DNA of 64,000 nt, taken from Callorhinus ursinus. Lineage: Eukaryota; Chordata; Mammalia; Carnivora; Otariidae. Every line of letters begins with the position of its first letter. Position 1 is the stretch's first letter. The translations under genes and the position numbers were made by a program. Positions 35,245-46,895 of the stretch are shown here, one piece after another. The stretch is taken from contig NW_020312967.1 of the NCBI RefSeq assembly GCF_003265705.1, positions 1-64,000 of the forward strand, in the 5' to 3' direction. The notes beneath the pieces are model-generated. The model worked only from the letters and a program-made list of their open reading frames with translations. It made no database searches and had not been told where the DNA came from.

Positions 35245-35400
35245 TCTGTTTATTGTCTGTCTTCACCATTCAAGAAGATGATCTCCATGACAACAGCAGA
35301 CTTGCCTGGGCTGTTCATGGCTACGACTGTATCCATCCTCTTTGTTGAAAGCACCTGGCATATAGTACGTGCTTAATAATGCTTGTTGAGTGAATGACAA
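35245..35400 (+). mobile_element. L2 LINE 3' end
   Basis: tgtctgtcttcaccattcaa, aagatgatctccatgacaac, tgggctgttcatggctac, gcacctggcatatagtacgt followed by gcttaataatgcttgttgag: the complete L2 3' terminus. Confidence 0.8.
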
Positions 35401-36299
35401 TAACAAGAGCCCCATAAATACTGTTACTTATGCATCATTTCCTATGGCTTTTCATTTCTTTCTGGACTTTCTGTATATAATCACACATACAGTCAATTAT
35501 TCTTAATTACCCTGGAGCTAATGATCTAGTTTGTGGATGGCCCAAGTCCTTGGCTTCCTCTCCTCCAGAGATTCCTCCAGATTTTTCAGTCATTTCTCAC
35601 CTTTAATTGAGATGGGTCAAGGAGAGAATAGGGCAATGAAAAAGCCCTGTTAGACAATTTCACTAGTTCTAATAGCTTTGGAAAGGTAGAAAGTTGAAAT
35701 TACTGATTCCAAGATTTCTTTTTTACCTTATTTGTGGATTTCAAAAAAAAAATCCATCTGTTTTATATATGCAATACAGTGAAATGTGCTTTGAAGAAGT
35801 TAAAAGCACTGTATAAATGTAGTGTATAATTATGTATGCACATAGTCCCATTAACCTTGGTAATTGAGAGTTGGTTATACATTTCAGGTTTAATTAGTTT
35901 TGATAGAACAGTAGCTCACACTTTTCTAATGGGTAGGGCCGGACAAGGGCTTAGAAAATGTGTCTTTGGTTGACTTTTTTTCTTTTTTTTTCAAATCAAG
36001 ATAAAGCTTGAAAAATCCCTTCAAAGCCTGAAAGGTAGGCAGTAACGCTGATTTCTCATCAACAAGAATAAGGAAATGGTACTAAAGTTTGAATTTTCTT
36101 GCTTCAAATTTCAGACCATAAGATTTCAATTTCCCTAAAAAAATCTTAGGCTAATCTTGGAAGAAAGACCCCCTGGATAATCTAAACATGAAGTTTTCTA
36201 TTTAAAGGTTGTCTTTAATGTTCTTAATAGCCCTATGTGCAACCAGAAAACGGGTTGTCTTGTTTCAAATGTAAGGAATCAACGTAATATCTTATTTTG
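35401..36299. other. Unique AT-rich sequence, possibly conserved
   Basis: TAATTA-type words at about 35500, 35870 and 35895. A block at 35775-35822 (gtgctttgaagaagttaaaa, gcactgtataaatg) resembles the shared 3' tail of very old SINE/LINE families. No exon. Confidence 0.35.
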
Positions 36300-36480
36300 A
36301 TAACGTGCTGTTGCATTTGGTCCTCATTGCAACTCTGCCCAGAGATATTATTGGTGCCACTTTATATAAATGAAAAAATAGAAGCAAAGCCATTAAATGC
36401 CATACCCAAGGTCTTAGAAGAAGTCACCAAAGAAGCGTCATCTGGCCTAAGTCTCCTGACTCCAGTTTAATATTCTCCAC
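36300..36480 (-). mobile_element. MIR SINE, antisense
   Basis: gtcctcattgcaactctgcc, cactttatataaatgaaaaa, aatgccatacccaaggtctt and ctaagtctcctgactcca are in reverse MIR order. Confidence 0.6.
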
Positions 36481-36954
36481 AATGTGAGAAAAACCACATT
36501 GGAAAGGAAAAACTCATTCCTAGTCCTGCTATCACAGTACAGACTTCAACGTTCAGGCAAATACTTTGCTTTATTGTTAAATTGGCCACACTTACTCAAC
36601 GTGTAGTATATCCCAGGCCCTGTGCTTTGCTGTGGGAGGACACAGAGTCAAAGTAAAAGACAGGTTAGATTTCCCCGGCTCTCACACTGTTTGGGATGGG
36701 AGACACACACATATAGACACTGTCAACAGGAGGTGGGAGCATGCACTCAGGGAGTCACAGTGCTCTGAGGGAGCAGAGGAGAAGCAGTATCTGAAAACAT
36801 TCCACAAAAGGGGATCGATAGCCTTGGCATGAAATCAAGATTTCATCGAGGATACATTAAGAAGAGGGAAAAGGAAAATGGGATGTCTACTAAATTTGAT
36901 CTACCTACCTACAATCTTATGTACCATGACAAGAAGGGAGTAGATAATATTTTC
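36481..36954. other. Unique sequence
   Basis: Nothing recognised except short ancient-repeat hints near 36600. Confidence 0.3.
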
Positions 36955-37130
36955 AGGAGCGGTGGGCAAGGGGATGGGTTAAATGGGGTATGGGTTAAGG
37001 AGGGCACTTACTGTGATGAGCACTGGGTGTTGTATGGAAGTGTTGAATCAATTTATGCCTGAAACTAATATTACACTGTATGTTAACTAACTGGAATTTA
37101 AATAAAAACTTGAAGAAAAAAAAAAAGAAA
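36955..37130 (+). mobile_element. Carnivoran L1 3' end, older variant
   Basis: gggcaaggggatgggttaaa, gtatgggttaaggagggcac, tgatgagcactgggtgttgt, gaaactaatattacactgta, tgttaactaactggaattta and an A tail. Severely truncated. Confidence 0.92.
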
Positions 37131-37410
37131 AGAGTAAGGTTTCTAGAAGGAGGGAGGAGAGGGGGCATTCCTAGCTGAGGAACCAACGTTAACGGAGAGA
37201 GGCAGCAGAAGGGCAGAGAGAAGAGCAAGTAGTCCATTTGGATTACAGGGTGGAATGCACCTGCATGGCTAGGAAACCAGCTGGTGCTGCTGGAGAAGGC
37301 CTAGAATAGAAGGACATGGATATAGATGCTTCCATGGCTGTTGGTGAGGATGCCGACAAAGGGAACAAAGTGGTGACACACTCAGAACTGAGCTTTACCT
37401 ACTATAGCAG
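37131..37410. other. Unique spacer
   Basis: Purine-rich; nothing recognised. Confidence 0.3.
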
Positions 37411-37582
37411 CAGTGGTCCTCACATTTGAGATGACCTCCTTGTTAAAACCGAACTGCAGCGCCCCATGCCGAAGTTTCTTTTTGAGCAGGTCCAGGGTGA
37501 GGCCCCAACATTTTCATTCCTATAAAGTTCCCAGGTGATGCTAATGCTGCTGGTCTGGGAAGCACAAGCTGAGAACCAGTGA
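37411..37582 (-). mobile_element. hAT-Charlie MITE (MER5A-like), antisense
   Basis: cagtggtcctcacatttgag at one end, agcttgagaaccagtgac-like end (aagctgagaaccagtgac) at the other, and gttcccaggtgatgctaatg plus ctgctggtctgggaagcaca inside. Full length. Confidence 0.8.
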
Positions 37583-38395
37583 CGGAGTAAGGAGCAACAA
37601 GGAGAAGTCAAACCCAGAGTCTTTAGAAGGAGAGGAGTAAAGGGACCAATCCAACAGCGCAGACCAGAAGGAATTGTGTGTTGCGGGGGAGGGGGGGGGT
37701 CCTGCCCGGGGATCTGATGGTGGGAAAGCAGGGAACAGCAACCAGGAGAACAGACAATCGCTTCAAAGGACAGAGGACCACGGGACCACGTGCCAGGTCA
37801 TTTCCAATCACAAATCATCGGGAAACCTCCAGCGCCCGTGCCAGGTACACAAGAAGCATTTGAAATTCGTTCTGAAAGTAGCAATCCTATCTAGAAATTA
37901 AGCTCTGAGTTTTATCTTACTTTCCCCTCCTCCCACGTCAATAACCTCATTCTAGTGCAATTTAGGTTGCTAAAGTGTCTTTCAAGGAGAACATACATAT
38001 CTGCACCCAGCCGGCAAGCGTATCTATCTGTATATATAAAATTGTACTAAAGATGATTTCCTTATTATTTCATGTTAGAACACCCTTGTCACGAAATAGT
38101 GTTCAAAATAAATATGGAGGACTGGAAGCAACCATTTCTACCTAGTGAGGCAAAAACTTATGACTCGCCACACCATATAAATACCCCATGAAAACGCAGA
38201 TGAATCCTTTCTCCAACTAACGTGCACTGAGTATGTACTAAGTGATGAGCCCCAGGGATGTGCCTGGATACAAACAGGAATAAAACATGGGCTATCCTCA
38301 CCGCAGTTCAAAATCTAGCAGTCTTTCTCCTATGCTCTTAAATCCGCCTAAGGATGGTGTTGGGCTTGTAATAAAAATTCTAAAGCAGGGACAGA
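37583..38395. other. Unique sequence
   Basis: Nothing recognised. G-run at about 37686-37700. Confidence 0.35.
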
Positions 38396-38607
38396 AGATA
38401 GTTAGCTTTGGAGTGCCTGGGTGGCTCAGTTGGTTGGGTGTCTGTCTTTCGTTTCAGGTCATGATCTTCAGGGTCCTGGGATCGAGCCCCGCATCGGGCT
38501 CCCTGCTCGGCTGGGAGCCTGCTTCTCCCTCTCCCACTCCTGCTGGTGCGTTCTCTCTTTCAAATAAATAAAATCTTTTAAAAAACAAAAACAAGATAGT
38601 TAGCTTT
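38396..38607 (+). mobile_element. SINEC-type SINE, exact 14-bp TSD
   Basis: Body 38410-38593; flanks agatagttagcttt at 38396-38409 and 38594-38607. Standard head and tail, with a diverged A-box region (gttgggtgtctgtctttcg) and an intact gggatcgagcccc B-box. Confidence 0.96.
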
Positions 38608-39649
38608 TCTAACTTGACCACCACTGCTGTCTAATTATTCAACTGAAGAGAACACGTTGGTCCTGGGTTGTTTCCCTGAGCTCAGATATATTCTGCTGAC
38701 ACATGGAGAGAGTCTGGGGAGCATCCAGCACCGGTTCACACCCCCCCCCCTTGCTCTTCAAGTATGGTGACCATTTTTATCACTTACACCTTTCAATACC
38801 CAGAGAGGGTGCCACTTGGGTTTTTAAAATATCATTTCCTTTACTACGTCCCAAAATAACAGGGTCACTTCAGGACCTGTGAGTGATTGGCCCTGTGACG
38901 TGTTTCCCACAAGTACTAATAGTTCTGGAGAGGAGCAAGTATTTTCACAGCTGCAGGTCTGGGTGCTGAACTTTCTACTGTCAGTGAGAATCATGTCCCA
39001 GGGAAAATACAGAAGTGGAACCGACCGTCAAAGGGATAAGGTGACAGGGAGCGTTGTTTACCCGAGTCAGAGAGCAACCGAAAATGATTTCTGCAGCTGG
39101 AACAAAACAAAGACAAGGGTTGAAGGTCAACTTCCTCTTTTATTTTGGCTAATCAGCACGCCTAAGCGGCCTTTCCCAAATGTTTCGGGGCTGCGGGCTT
39201 TTGCTACTCTGTAAAAGACCCCAGGGTGTACTGACCTATACCTCTTGGGCACTGGAGAGAAACAAAAAGGAAAGTGTTCAGTCTCATCTTAATTCATGAA
39301 GTCATCCGTGGCACCCGGCTCTCTCTGCTCCAACCCCAACCTCATCCATCTCTAAGCGTTATGGGATTTTATTTGTGAAATGCCCTCACATCCATGCAAA
39401 TCCCCCACCTTGGCCACCCCCAGCACCGGCCGCCATGCGGACATCATCTGTCGTTAAGTGACCAGGATAGCCTTCTATTTCTTAGCCCCACCCCCCAACC
39501 TTTCTTCACATTAATTCATAGTATTAATTAACAATAATTCATTCACAGTAATCTTTTAGAAATTCAAATACTACCACTAAAATCAGAATACCCCCCACAT
39601 ACACCTAAAACCTATCTTAAAAATTTTCTCTGGCTACAAACATGCTTGC
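38608..39649. other. Unique sequence, partly CpG-retaining
   Basis: No repeat recognised. The part 38895-39200 keeps about ten CpGs and could be conserved DNA. A 111-codon open frame at 38879-39214 overlaps it with no domain signal. Confidence 0.4.
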
Positions 39650-39825
39650 CAGAGGGCAGGTGGGGGTGGGGGTGGACAGGGGGAGGGGATTCAGAGCACA
39701 CTTATCATGATGAGCACTGAGCAAGGTAGAGAATCATTGACTCACTATATTGTACACCTAAAACTAATATAAGTTTGTGTGTTAATTATAGAGGAATTTA
39801 AAAAATAAAAAAAAATTAATTTTTT
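39650..39825 (+). mobile_element. Carnivoran L1 3' end, old variant
   Basis: agggcaggtgggggtggggg, cttatcatgatgagcactga, ctatattgtacacctaaaac followed by taatataagtttgtgtgtta, and an A-rich tail. Truncated. Confidence 0.85.
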
Positions 39826-39839
39826 TCCCCTCTGGCTCC

Positions 39840-40365
39840 CCACTGCTCCAAAGACTAACTCAAATGTGTACTCTCTCCCAGGTTTGGCCCAGAGAGCTCT
39901 GCGGGCATAATCCAAGCCTCGGGCTCCTTTCCCTCTCCTTGTTGCATCACGTTCCTCCCCCTTCAACGGCTCTGCTCTCATCACCCAGAGTCCCCTGCCT
40001 TGAACACTCCCGCCTCCCTGCTTTGCCATATTGTTTCCCATATGCCTTTTAGCGCTTAACCCTTATCAGCTCCTGAGGGATGCTTGAGGAAGACCCTCTC
40101 CTCCCTGGTTGGGCCAGATCCCCATGTTCTAAACTCCCTGGGCCCCCTCAACCAGCTCATGAACCCTTCATGGAATGTATCACAGGACATTTACACCATC
40201 TTATAGGACTGTTGCATTTCTGCTTGCCTCCCCACTAGACTCTAACTGTAATCTTCACTGCCCCCATGAAGGTAGGGACTCGGTCTCCTTTGGCTTATGT
40301 TGTGTTCCAGAGTCCAGCAGTTTCTGACATATTAGGTACCAAATAAATATTTTCATTATGAAGGA
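39840..40365 (+). mobile_element. L2 LINE 3' end
   Basis: Follows L2 order to the terminus: cctccccactagactctaac, atgaaggtagggactcggtc, ttatgttgtgttccagagtc, gacatattaggtaccaaata and aatattttcattatgaa. Confidence 0.78.
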
Positions 40366-40470
40366 TGGAAGGAAGGCAGACAGGGCAGCAAAGCGCTACT
40401 ACTAGGATAAGAAAGAGGAGGTCTAGCATCTTTAAGTGAATGATAATAGGTACCAACTTAAACTTCCAAT

Positions 40471-40542
40471 GTTAGGTAAAGTTTTAAGATACATGTTAGG
40501 TAAAGTTTTAAGATACATGTTAGGTAAAGTTTTAAGATACAT
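40471..40542 (+). repeat. 24-bp tandem repeat, three exact copies
   Basis: A unit starting gttaggtaaagttttaag and ending atacat occurs at 40471-40494, 40495-40518 and 40519-40542 with no mismatch. It borders a MIR and probably arose by recent slippage. Confidence 0.97.
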
Positions 40543-40660
40543 TTATAATTCATTCCTCACAACACCCCTATGAGGTACTGATTCTGATTACCCTCATTTC
40601 ACAGAGGAGGGAACCAGGCACACAGAGATTAGCTACTCGAAATCACACAGCTTAGCAAAT
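40543..40660 (-). mobile_element. MIR SINE, antisense
   Basis: cctcacaacacccctatgag, gattaccctcatttcacaga, gaggagggaaccaggcacac and aaatcacacagcttagca match the reverse MIR core. Confidence 0.7.
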
Positions 40661-41639
40661 ATAATGTACGTCATAAGGAAAGACAGTGCGATCATACGTA
40701 ACCACATGAAGCCAATCTGCCTCGGAGCTTTTTTTTGCTCAACCATTTTTAAGGGTGTTAGTAACCACTGCTTTTGAGGGTCAAGGATTTATCTTATTTG
40801 GAATTGGGTATTGAAAGCAAAAAATTCCATGTCCTCCTTACAAATGTATCAATAAATGAAGATCAGAAGAAACCCTTACCTGGATTTCAGCTGCCTCTGT
40901 GTCACTTTTCTGGATGAAATTTTTCTACATGAATGTAAGGATGGACCAGTGCAAATGAGCACAGAGTTAAACGACAGCTCACTCTGACCTCAGGGCCGAT
41001 GGTCTTCTTTTAAAGTGGGCAGAACAGAAATTGAAGAAGCTAAATGGATAAAAGAAAGGGGGCAGGGGAGGAAAGAGTGTTCAGAGTATGGGAAGAAGAA
41101 GAGAAGAGCCGTTCCCTAGGAAGAAAGATGGAAATAGAGATATATTTGTTTAGAATAGAGGATGAAAAGAAATGCGCTGCCCTCCAAATATCTACAGGAA
41201 GCCACTGGCTGTGCACGCCACCATAGGTCAGTTTATTTTGGGCCCAACCTGGAATAGAAAGCCTAATGTTTAGACAAGGCAAAGGCTTCTGGGGTGGACG
41301 GGCAGGGAGGATGGGAGGAAGGCACTATACGGAACAGATAACAACTTACTTGCAAAATGAAACTCTAGATGGAGCAGTTCCCTCTATTTGAATTTGCTGT
41401 GGAGACAGAGTATTTTCACTGGATTAGTAACTACTGAAAAGATGCCTGGTAGGAATACCTTAGCTCTGTGAGAGGAAATAGAATTGGATGATCCCCCACT
41501 TACAAAATAGAATCTGATGCATGGGGTGGATTCATGGAAAGAGGGGAAGGCAGAAGATTAGGAGGAAGGAGAGAAAGAGAAGAGTTAGAATGGGAAGAGC
41601 TTTGAAACGGTGTATGAAAACATGAAGTGTGCTACAGAA
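40661..41639. other. Unique sequence
   Basis: Nothing recognised. Purine-rich patch near 41050-41130. Confidence 0.4.
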
Positions 41640-41845
41640 TATGATACAGAGGGCAAGGCTCTGGGGTCCAACTGCTGGGATTTGAATCCAGCCTCCATTA
41701 TCCTCCCCAAACCTCAGGCTCCCCATTTTTAACATTGGGGATATAGTTGTATCTAGCTCATAGGATTTTCTTTAGGGATTAAAGAAACTAATCCTTGTTA
41801 ACTTCATAGCACATAGTAACTGCTCAATAAATATTAGTGCCACTG
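41640..41845 (+). mobile_element. MIR SINE
   Basis: gctctggggtccaactgctg, ggatttgaatccagcctcca, cctcaggctccccattttta, ctagctcataggattttctt and agtaactgctcaataaatat in MIR order. Confidence 0.85.
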
Positions 41846-42754
41846 TGGCTAGTAAAGATGATTTATCACCCAATAGCGTGAACCTGAAGTACTAGCTATG
41901 TTGGATAATGGTAGAATCCATCAAAAATAGCCAGGAATAATGCTGCATTGGACTCTCTTCTGGAGGAACGTCAACGGTGAGTTTTATCTCTTTGATGCAG
42001 AAACCCAAGGCAAGATGCCATCTTCCAGAAACCGATTTCATGGAAAAGCCTAGAATGGACATCTCCTCCTCTCCCTCTTTTTGCTTGTGTTCTCCATTTT
42101 TTTCCTCTTTGCTTGCTCTCCTACTTTGTACTCTGTTTTCCAGTCCTTGGAAACCTCTGCTCCTCTCCCCATGTAAGGATCCTGTCGAGACAGACTAAGC
42201 AGATCTGTTTCCTCTATGCTTTAAACACTGGGGGCCGAGAGAGAAAAATGTTTCCTTTGGGTGGGTGCCAAGTAACTACAGGGAGTGGGGGAGAGAGTTT
42301 TTAATGATACGGTAAGAAAGAAAATATTTATGTTTCATTTTAATTGAACTTTTCTTAAGCTCACTACATTTTAGTAGGTGAAAAAAATCAACATATGAGA
42401 ACACTGGGAACAAAAATACACATAGCTCCGGCTTCATGCACAGAAGTAGAAAAGCAAGTGGGGAAAAAGGAAACCCAGTGGAGGCATCTGTGGGAAGAGT
42501 TGCCCTACCAAAACTCTGAGCTTAGTAGAACTGCCTTTATCACTTCATTTCCATGATTAGTGTAGATCCTGGTTCATTGGCCCATAAAATTGGCAAGATA
42601 ATGAACAAGTTCATTACTTTAAATATATTTCATCTATTGGGTCCACTGCAATACCTCAAGGAACAAGTTTATAGAGTGTCGCACCCCAGTCAAACCTGGA
42701 ACCGTTGTTGAGTATTGTACAAGGAGGCAGCTTCCCTTGTTAGGCGACTAGAAA
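41846..42754. other. Unique sequence
   Basis: Nothing recognised. Confidence 0.4.
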
Positions 42755-43010
42755 GAGCTACTATTGTCACTGTTTCTTAAGCATTTACTGTGTGCTAGGG
42801 ACTGTGCTAACTACTTTATACCTCTGCGCTCATTTAAACTTCCCAGAAGCTGTGTGAAGCAGGTATTATTAAACCTATTTTACTTAGAGTTGACGTCAGG
42901 CCATTGACTGGGGCCACACAGCTGATTAGTAGTCACACAGCTGATTAGTAGCAGAGCCGGCATTTGAACCCAGGTCCATTGGACACCCAACCCTGCACTT
43001 AACCTGCACC
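42755..43010 (-). mobile_element. MIR SINE, antisense, with a 19-bp tandem duplication
   Basis: catttactgtgtgctaggga, tactttatacctctgcgctc, gaagcaggtattattaaacc, cacacagctgattagtag (twice, 42915 and 42934) and ggcatttgaacccaggtcca, in reverse MIR order. One of the best preserved MIRs here. Confidence 0.88.
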
Positions 43011-43209
43011 ATCAGCGGAGGCCACACACCACACCCCACCCTCCGCATCCAGCAACCGGCCGCTAACAGCCCCTGGAAAGATGCATTATCTTAGGGTTTA
43101 TGAAGACAACAGAGTAGCTGAGAGAACTCGTGTGTGTGTGTGTGTGTATGTGTGTGTGTGTGTGTGCAACATAATTAAGTGACACATAGTATCATTGTTC
43201 TCTTAAACA
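43011..43209. other. Unique spacer with TG tract
   Basis: Holds the (TG)n run at about 43130-43167. Confidence 0.4.
43130..43167 (+). repeat. (TG)n microsatellite
   Basis: About 18 TG units with one TA interruption. Confidence 0.96.
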
Positions 43210-43622
43210 AATCATAGTGGGGGGCACCTGGTTGGCTCAATCCATTAAGCTGTTGACTCAATTTTTTTAAGATTTTATTTATTTGACATACACACACACA
43301 CACACACACAGAGCACAAGCAGGTGGAGTGGCAGGCAGAGACAGAGGGAGAAGCAGGCTCCCCATTGAGCAGAGAGCTGGACGTAGGGCTCGATCCCAGG
43401 AGCCCGGGATCATGACCTGAGCCAAAGGCAGATGCTTAACCAACTGAGCCACCCAGGCGCCCCAAGCAGTTGACTCTTGATTTCCGCTCAGGTCATGATC
43501 TCAGGGTTGTGAGATTGAGCCCCATGTGGAGCTCCGAGCACAGCGGGAAGTCTGCTTGAGATTCTCTCTCTCCCCCTCCCTCTGCCCCTTCCCCCGACCC
43601 CCAGTAAAAGAATCATAGCGGG
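43210..43622 (+). mobile_element. SINEC-type SINE, older subtype, carrying a nested SINE
   Basis: Outer body runs 43222-43259 and resumes at 43464-43609: ggggcacctggttggctcaa, then after the insertion cttgatttccgctcaggtca, cttgagattctctctctccc, ctctgccccttcccccgac. Outer TSD is aatcatagtggg at 43210-43221 and aatcatagcggg at 43611-43622. The inner SINE splits it at its tgactc block. Confidence 0.93.
43260..43463 (-). mobile_element. SINEC-type SINE nested in antisense orientation
   Basis: Reads poly-T, aagattttatttatttgaca, a (CA)n run (about 43289-43310) in place of the GA tract, gagaagcaggctccccattg, ctcgatcccaggagcccggg, and gagccacccaggcgcccc. The outer SINE sequence aagctgttgactc at 43247-43259 is repeated as aagcagttgactc at 43464-43476, the target-site duplication with one mismatch. 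Confidence 0.95.
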
Positions 43623-44474
43623 ACTAGGATAGAAACTTGTGGTTCCTCCCACTATTCCCGACTTAAAGGAAGCTCTGTTCCTTGTTCAGTTTCTCTTCTC
43701 CTAGGGTTATCTAGGCTTGCCTAATCCATTTCTGTGTGGACCACCAACCTTCACATCCCAGCTCTGCCTCACTGTTATCATCTGTATAAGCCATGCTGAA
43801 CTCCCAGAGTTTTCAGGATTAAGAGAATGAATGCTTTTAAACATTTGAAAGAGTACCTGGCATGTTCTTGGTATTTTGAAAATGTTCTCTCTTAGCACTG
43901 GGCCACTTCCTTGAAATGGGGATCACACTCCCATTTGAAGAATTCACTTTAGTCCTTGTTGATGGACTTCCTCAAAAATACAGATGTTATCATAATATCT
44001 CTCCTCTCCAATGCATCTGTGAAATGCTCTTACCTGACTGGCTTGTTAACTGCCCAGAAAAGGCTCCCTCTCTGTCCATGCACCCCCACCCCCACCCCGT
44101 AGCTCCTCAGAATCCTCTGAAGGGCGTGAGAATGTGTCTTCTATGCCCTTTGTCACACCGAGATGCAGGAAGATGTTTTTGGGTGTTCTGATGGTAACAA
44201 GAATCACCTCTTGTTTGTGATCAAACTACAAACGGATTTTTTTTTTTTTTTTGGATGATGGCCATGAAATCTGTGTGTCTAAAATCCCCTGGAATGTAGC
44301 AACTCAGGAATGCTTCTGTTTAATGTCAAGCTTTTAAACAGGCCTTGGAAACATATATGTAAAGATACCAATCCTAAACTGATAGGCCTAACCAATACAT
44401 CTTCAAAAAGGATTTTCTCTACTGTGGAGCATCCCGACTCACAGACTTGCCTTCCAAATCCCATGCCTATTTCA
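43623..44474. other. Unique sequence
   Basis: Nothing recognised. T-run near 44236-44252. Confidence 0.4.
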
Positions 44475-44570
44475 AATGTGTCTATTAAGTTTCAGACTCT
44501 TCACATTGAATTATCCAGCACAGTGCTCCCAATCTACAGATGAGAAAACTGAGACTCATTCAGGTGGGTG
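44475..44570 (-). mobile_element. MIR core fragment, antisense
   Basis: cagtgctcccaatctacaga followed by tgagaaaactgagactcatt matches the reverse MIR core. Confidence 0.6.
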
Positions 44571-45819
44571 AAGTCAGTGCCCCTGACAATACTTTTCCTC
44601 AAATATTTTGTCTCACTCAACTTATCTTTCCTGAATTATAAAGATTTCCCACCCCTAGCCAATAAAGATATTGCTAAATTTTCTAGCTAAACTCCCTCAG
44701 TTTATCACTGGTCTTATTAACAAATGGGAAGAGGGAGGGGGGCTTCCATTTCCCTATTTTTGAATCTTTCTTTTCTCACCTGATTGTAACTCCATTGTTC
44801 CCCAAGGGTCACTCTGTTTTTATAGGTCAAAAATATCAAATATTGGCAACCTTTTATGTTTCAACCTGCTACCTAAAAGTCAAGTACAGTCTGTATTTTT
44901 AGGTTTATGTAGTTATTGATACTGTAAATTTTGTTTCTTGCTCCTTTATTTTCTTGGCATACAGTATACTTTAAAGTAAATCTTATAACGTCAAAAGATT
45001 TACTGTGTAAATAGCAGTTAAAACATATACACTCCTGAATTTCGGTCTCTCACAACACATCGAGGGATACCGACTTTGGGGTCCCCAAGACTGGCCTGCC
45101 TTGTCTGACATGGACACAGTAAGACATCAGGAGAAGAAATCAATCCACTAAAGAAGTCCAAACCTGTTGATTGACTAACAGAGAACAGCAAATTAGATTT
45201 GCAGCAGCATGAGGTTGAGCGGTGTGCCTGGCTTTGACCCTGACAGCAACCCAGGTCTGGGCAGAGGTCAGAGGTCACAGGGTTCCTGACATACATTCCG
45301 TCTCTCCTAGTTTGGACCAGCTGGTCCTTCAGAGGTAAACACGGAACAGCGAGCTCCAAGCGTATGATGTTCATGTGTTAGTGCGACAGAAGATGTGAGA
45401 AGTGTCCGGGAATGCGACTTTGGGGTCTACTCTCGTACCCTCACAGAGCATCTCATGTGTGACTCAGACCATTCATCAACCACTCGCATGGGCAGAAAAT
45501 GACAAGCAAATCGCAGGTCCCATCAAACACTTCTTGTGCTGATGCATCCACAAGACAATCGATGGGGAGGACTCCCCCAGGAGGGGTAGAAGTTTATGAG
45601 TAAAGTGATTAAAAGTGGCTCCAAATCCAGCCTTTTTAAAAAAAGCATGAACAAGGCTATAACTCAGTAGTACTTTCCCCAGGACCCAGCAGCCAAGTAT
45701 CTGAATCCAGTGTAGGCGCCTGCAGGGGCCCTGTATGTCTGTGGGACGAGGCACAGCAGAGCCATCCAGCCGGCGGCTCAGGTCCCGCACACAGAAAGCC
45801 CCACTGCGCCCCTCCCTGC
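44571..45819. other. Unique sequence
   Basis: No repeat recognised. Frames of 118 and 125 codons on the minus strand (45018-45374 and 45476-45853) lack domain signals, and the second enters a MIR. Confidence 0.4.
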
Positions 45820-45985
45820 TTGGATCACTTTGGGCAAATGACCCCACTGACACTCAGTTTCCTCCCCTGCAGAATGGTCGCTACCTAGGTCATAGTGTTG
45901 CTGTGAGCAATAGCGTTAGCTGGTCATTAATTCTCTCAAAAGCTGTAGTACAGTGCCAGGCAGGTAGCAGGAGATCAGGAAACAA
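45820..45985 (+). mobile_element. MIR SINE, 5'-truncated
   Basis: tttgggcaaatgaccccact, gacactcagtttcctcccct, gcagaatggtcgctacctag, catagtgttgctgtgagcaa and cagtgccaggcaggtagcag are in MIR order. Confidence 0.75.
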
Positions 45986-46004
45986 GAAGTAAGAAGGAGC
46001 ACCC

Positions 46005-46125
46005 CAGTGTTTACTCTGTGCCAGGTATAGTTTTAAGAACTTTAAGTGCAGCCTTTATGTCATTGTCTCAACAACACTAAGACAAGCATTAATATGATCT
46101 GCATTTTGTAACTGAAGGAGTCAGG
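46005..46125 (-). mobile_element. MIR fragment, antisense
   Basis: agtgtttactctgtgccagg, gtttaagtgcagcctttatg-like text and gatctgcattttgtaactga match reverse MIR. It lies back to back with the previous MIR. Confidence 0.65.
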
Positions 46126-46654
46126 CCTCCAACCCAGGTGGTCATCTGACCCCCAAAGCCCATGCTCTTCACCAAAAAATGGTGACCACTGTTTGTCCTG
46201 AGAATGACCTGAAGGGGACAAGATCCTATCAACAAACGGGCCGAGGCCTTCCTTTCTTCTCCCCCTATTTCCCTCCACACCATGGAACCCCCTCTTCCTG
46301 CACTCAGGGGGAAACCTGGGCTTCTAGGAGCTCCCAAGCCCTGCCGGGGTTGCCGAGGCCAAGCTAAATGGTTCAGGGCCGAGGGGAGATCATTCCAGAG
46401 TCTTTTCAAGCTTTGCTCTGGGCGCTGAGCCTAACCTTTATTTTGTAACTGATTTACTCTACCCAGAAGTCAACTTCGGCTACCTTCTGTGAGAACTAGG
46501 TAGACTTGGGAAATACTCGGCTGGCCAACCAGAAAATTAAATAAGAAAATCATCAGGCCCTGAAGCCTAATTCTCAAATGCCAAACAATTCAGAACAATG
46601 AGTCACTTTTTCAAAACAGAAAATACTCGTCATCCAGTGTTTAAGTTCTTGCAG
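46126..46654. other. Unique sequence
   Basis: Nothing recognised. Confidence 0.35.
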
Positions 46655-46895
46655 CATAAAATAGCGTTAAGGGTTCAAAACACAGTGTGAAAGCCTGAGT
46701 TCTAGTTCCAGGAGTAGCTGTGTGACCCTGAGTGAGTTTCTTACCCGATCTGTGCTACAGTTACCTCATTTATCACATGGGAATAATAATAGGCCCTACC
46801 TCAGAAGCTGCTGTGAGGATTAATGAATATATGTATGTACTTTAGAACATGCCTGGCACATCATCAAAGCTATATAAATATTAGCTTTTCTTATT
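46655..46895 (+). mobile_element. MIR SINE, near full length
   Basis: aatagcgttaagggttcaaa, gtagctgtgtgaccctgagt, ctacagttacctcatttatc, acatgggaataataataggc, ctgtgaggattaatgaatat and gaacatgcctggcacatcat cover almost the entire element. Confidence 0.9.

Noticed and set aside
40471..40542. Tandem 24-mers as a CRISPR array
   Set aside because: Copies are directly abutting with no spacers, in a mammalian genome.
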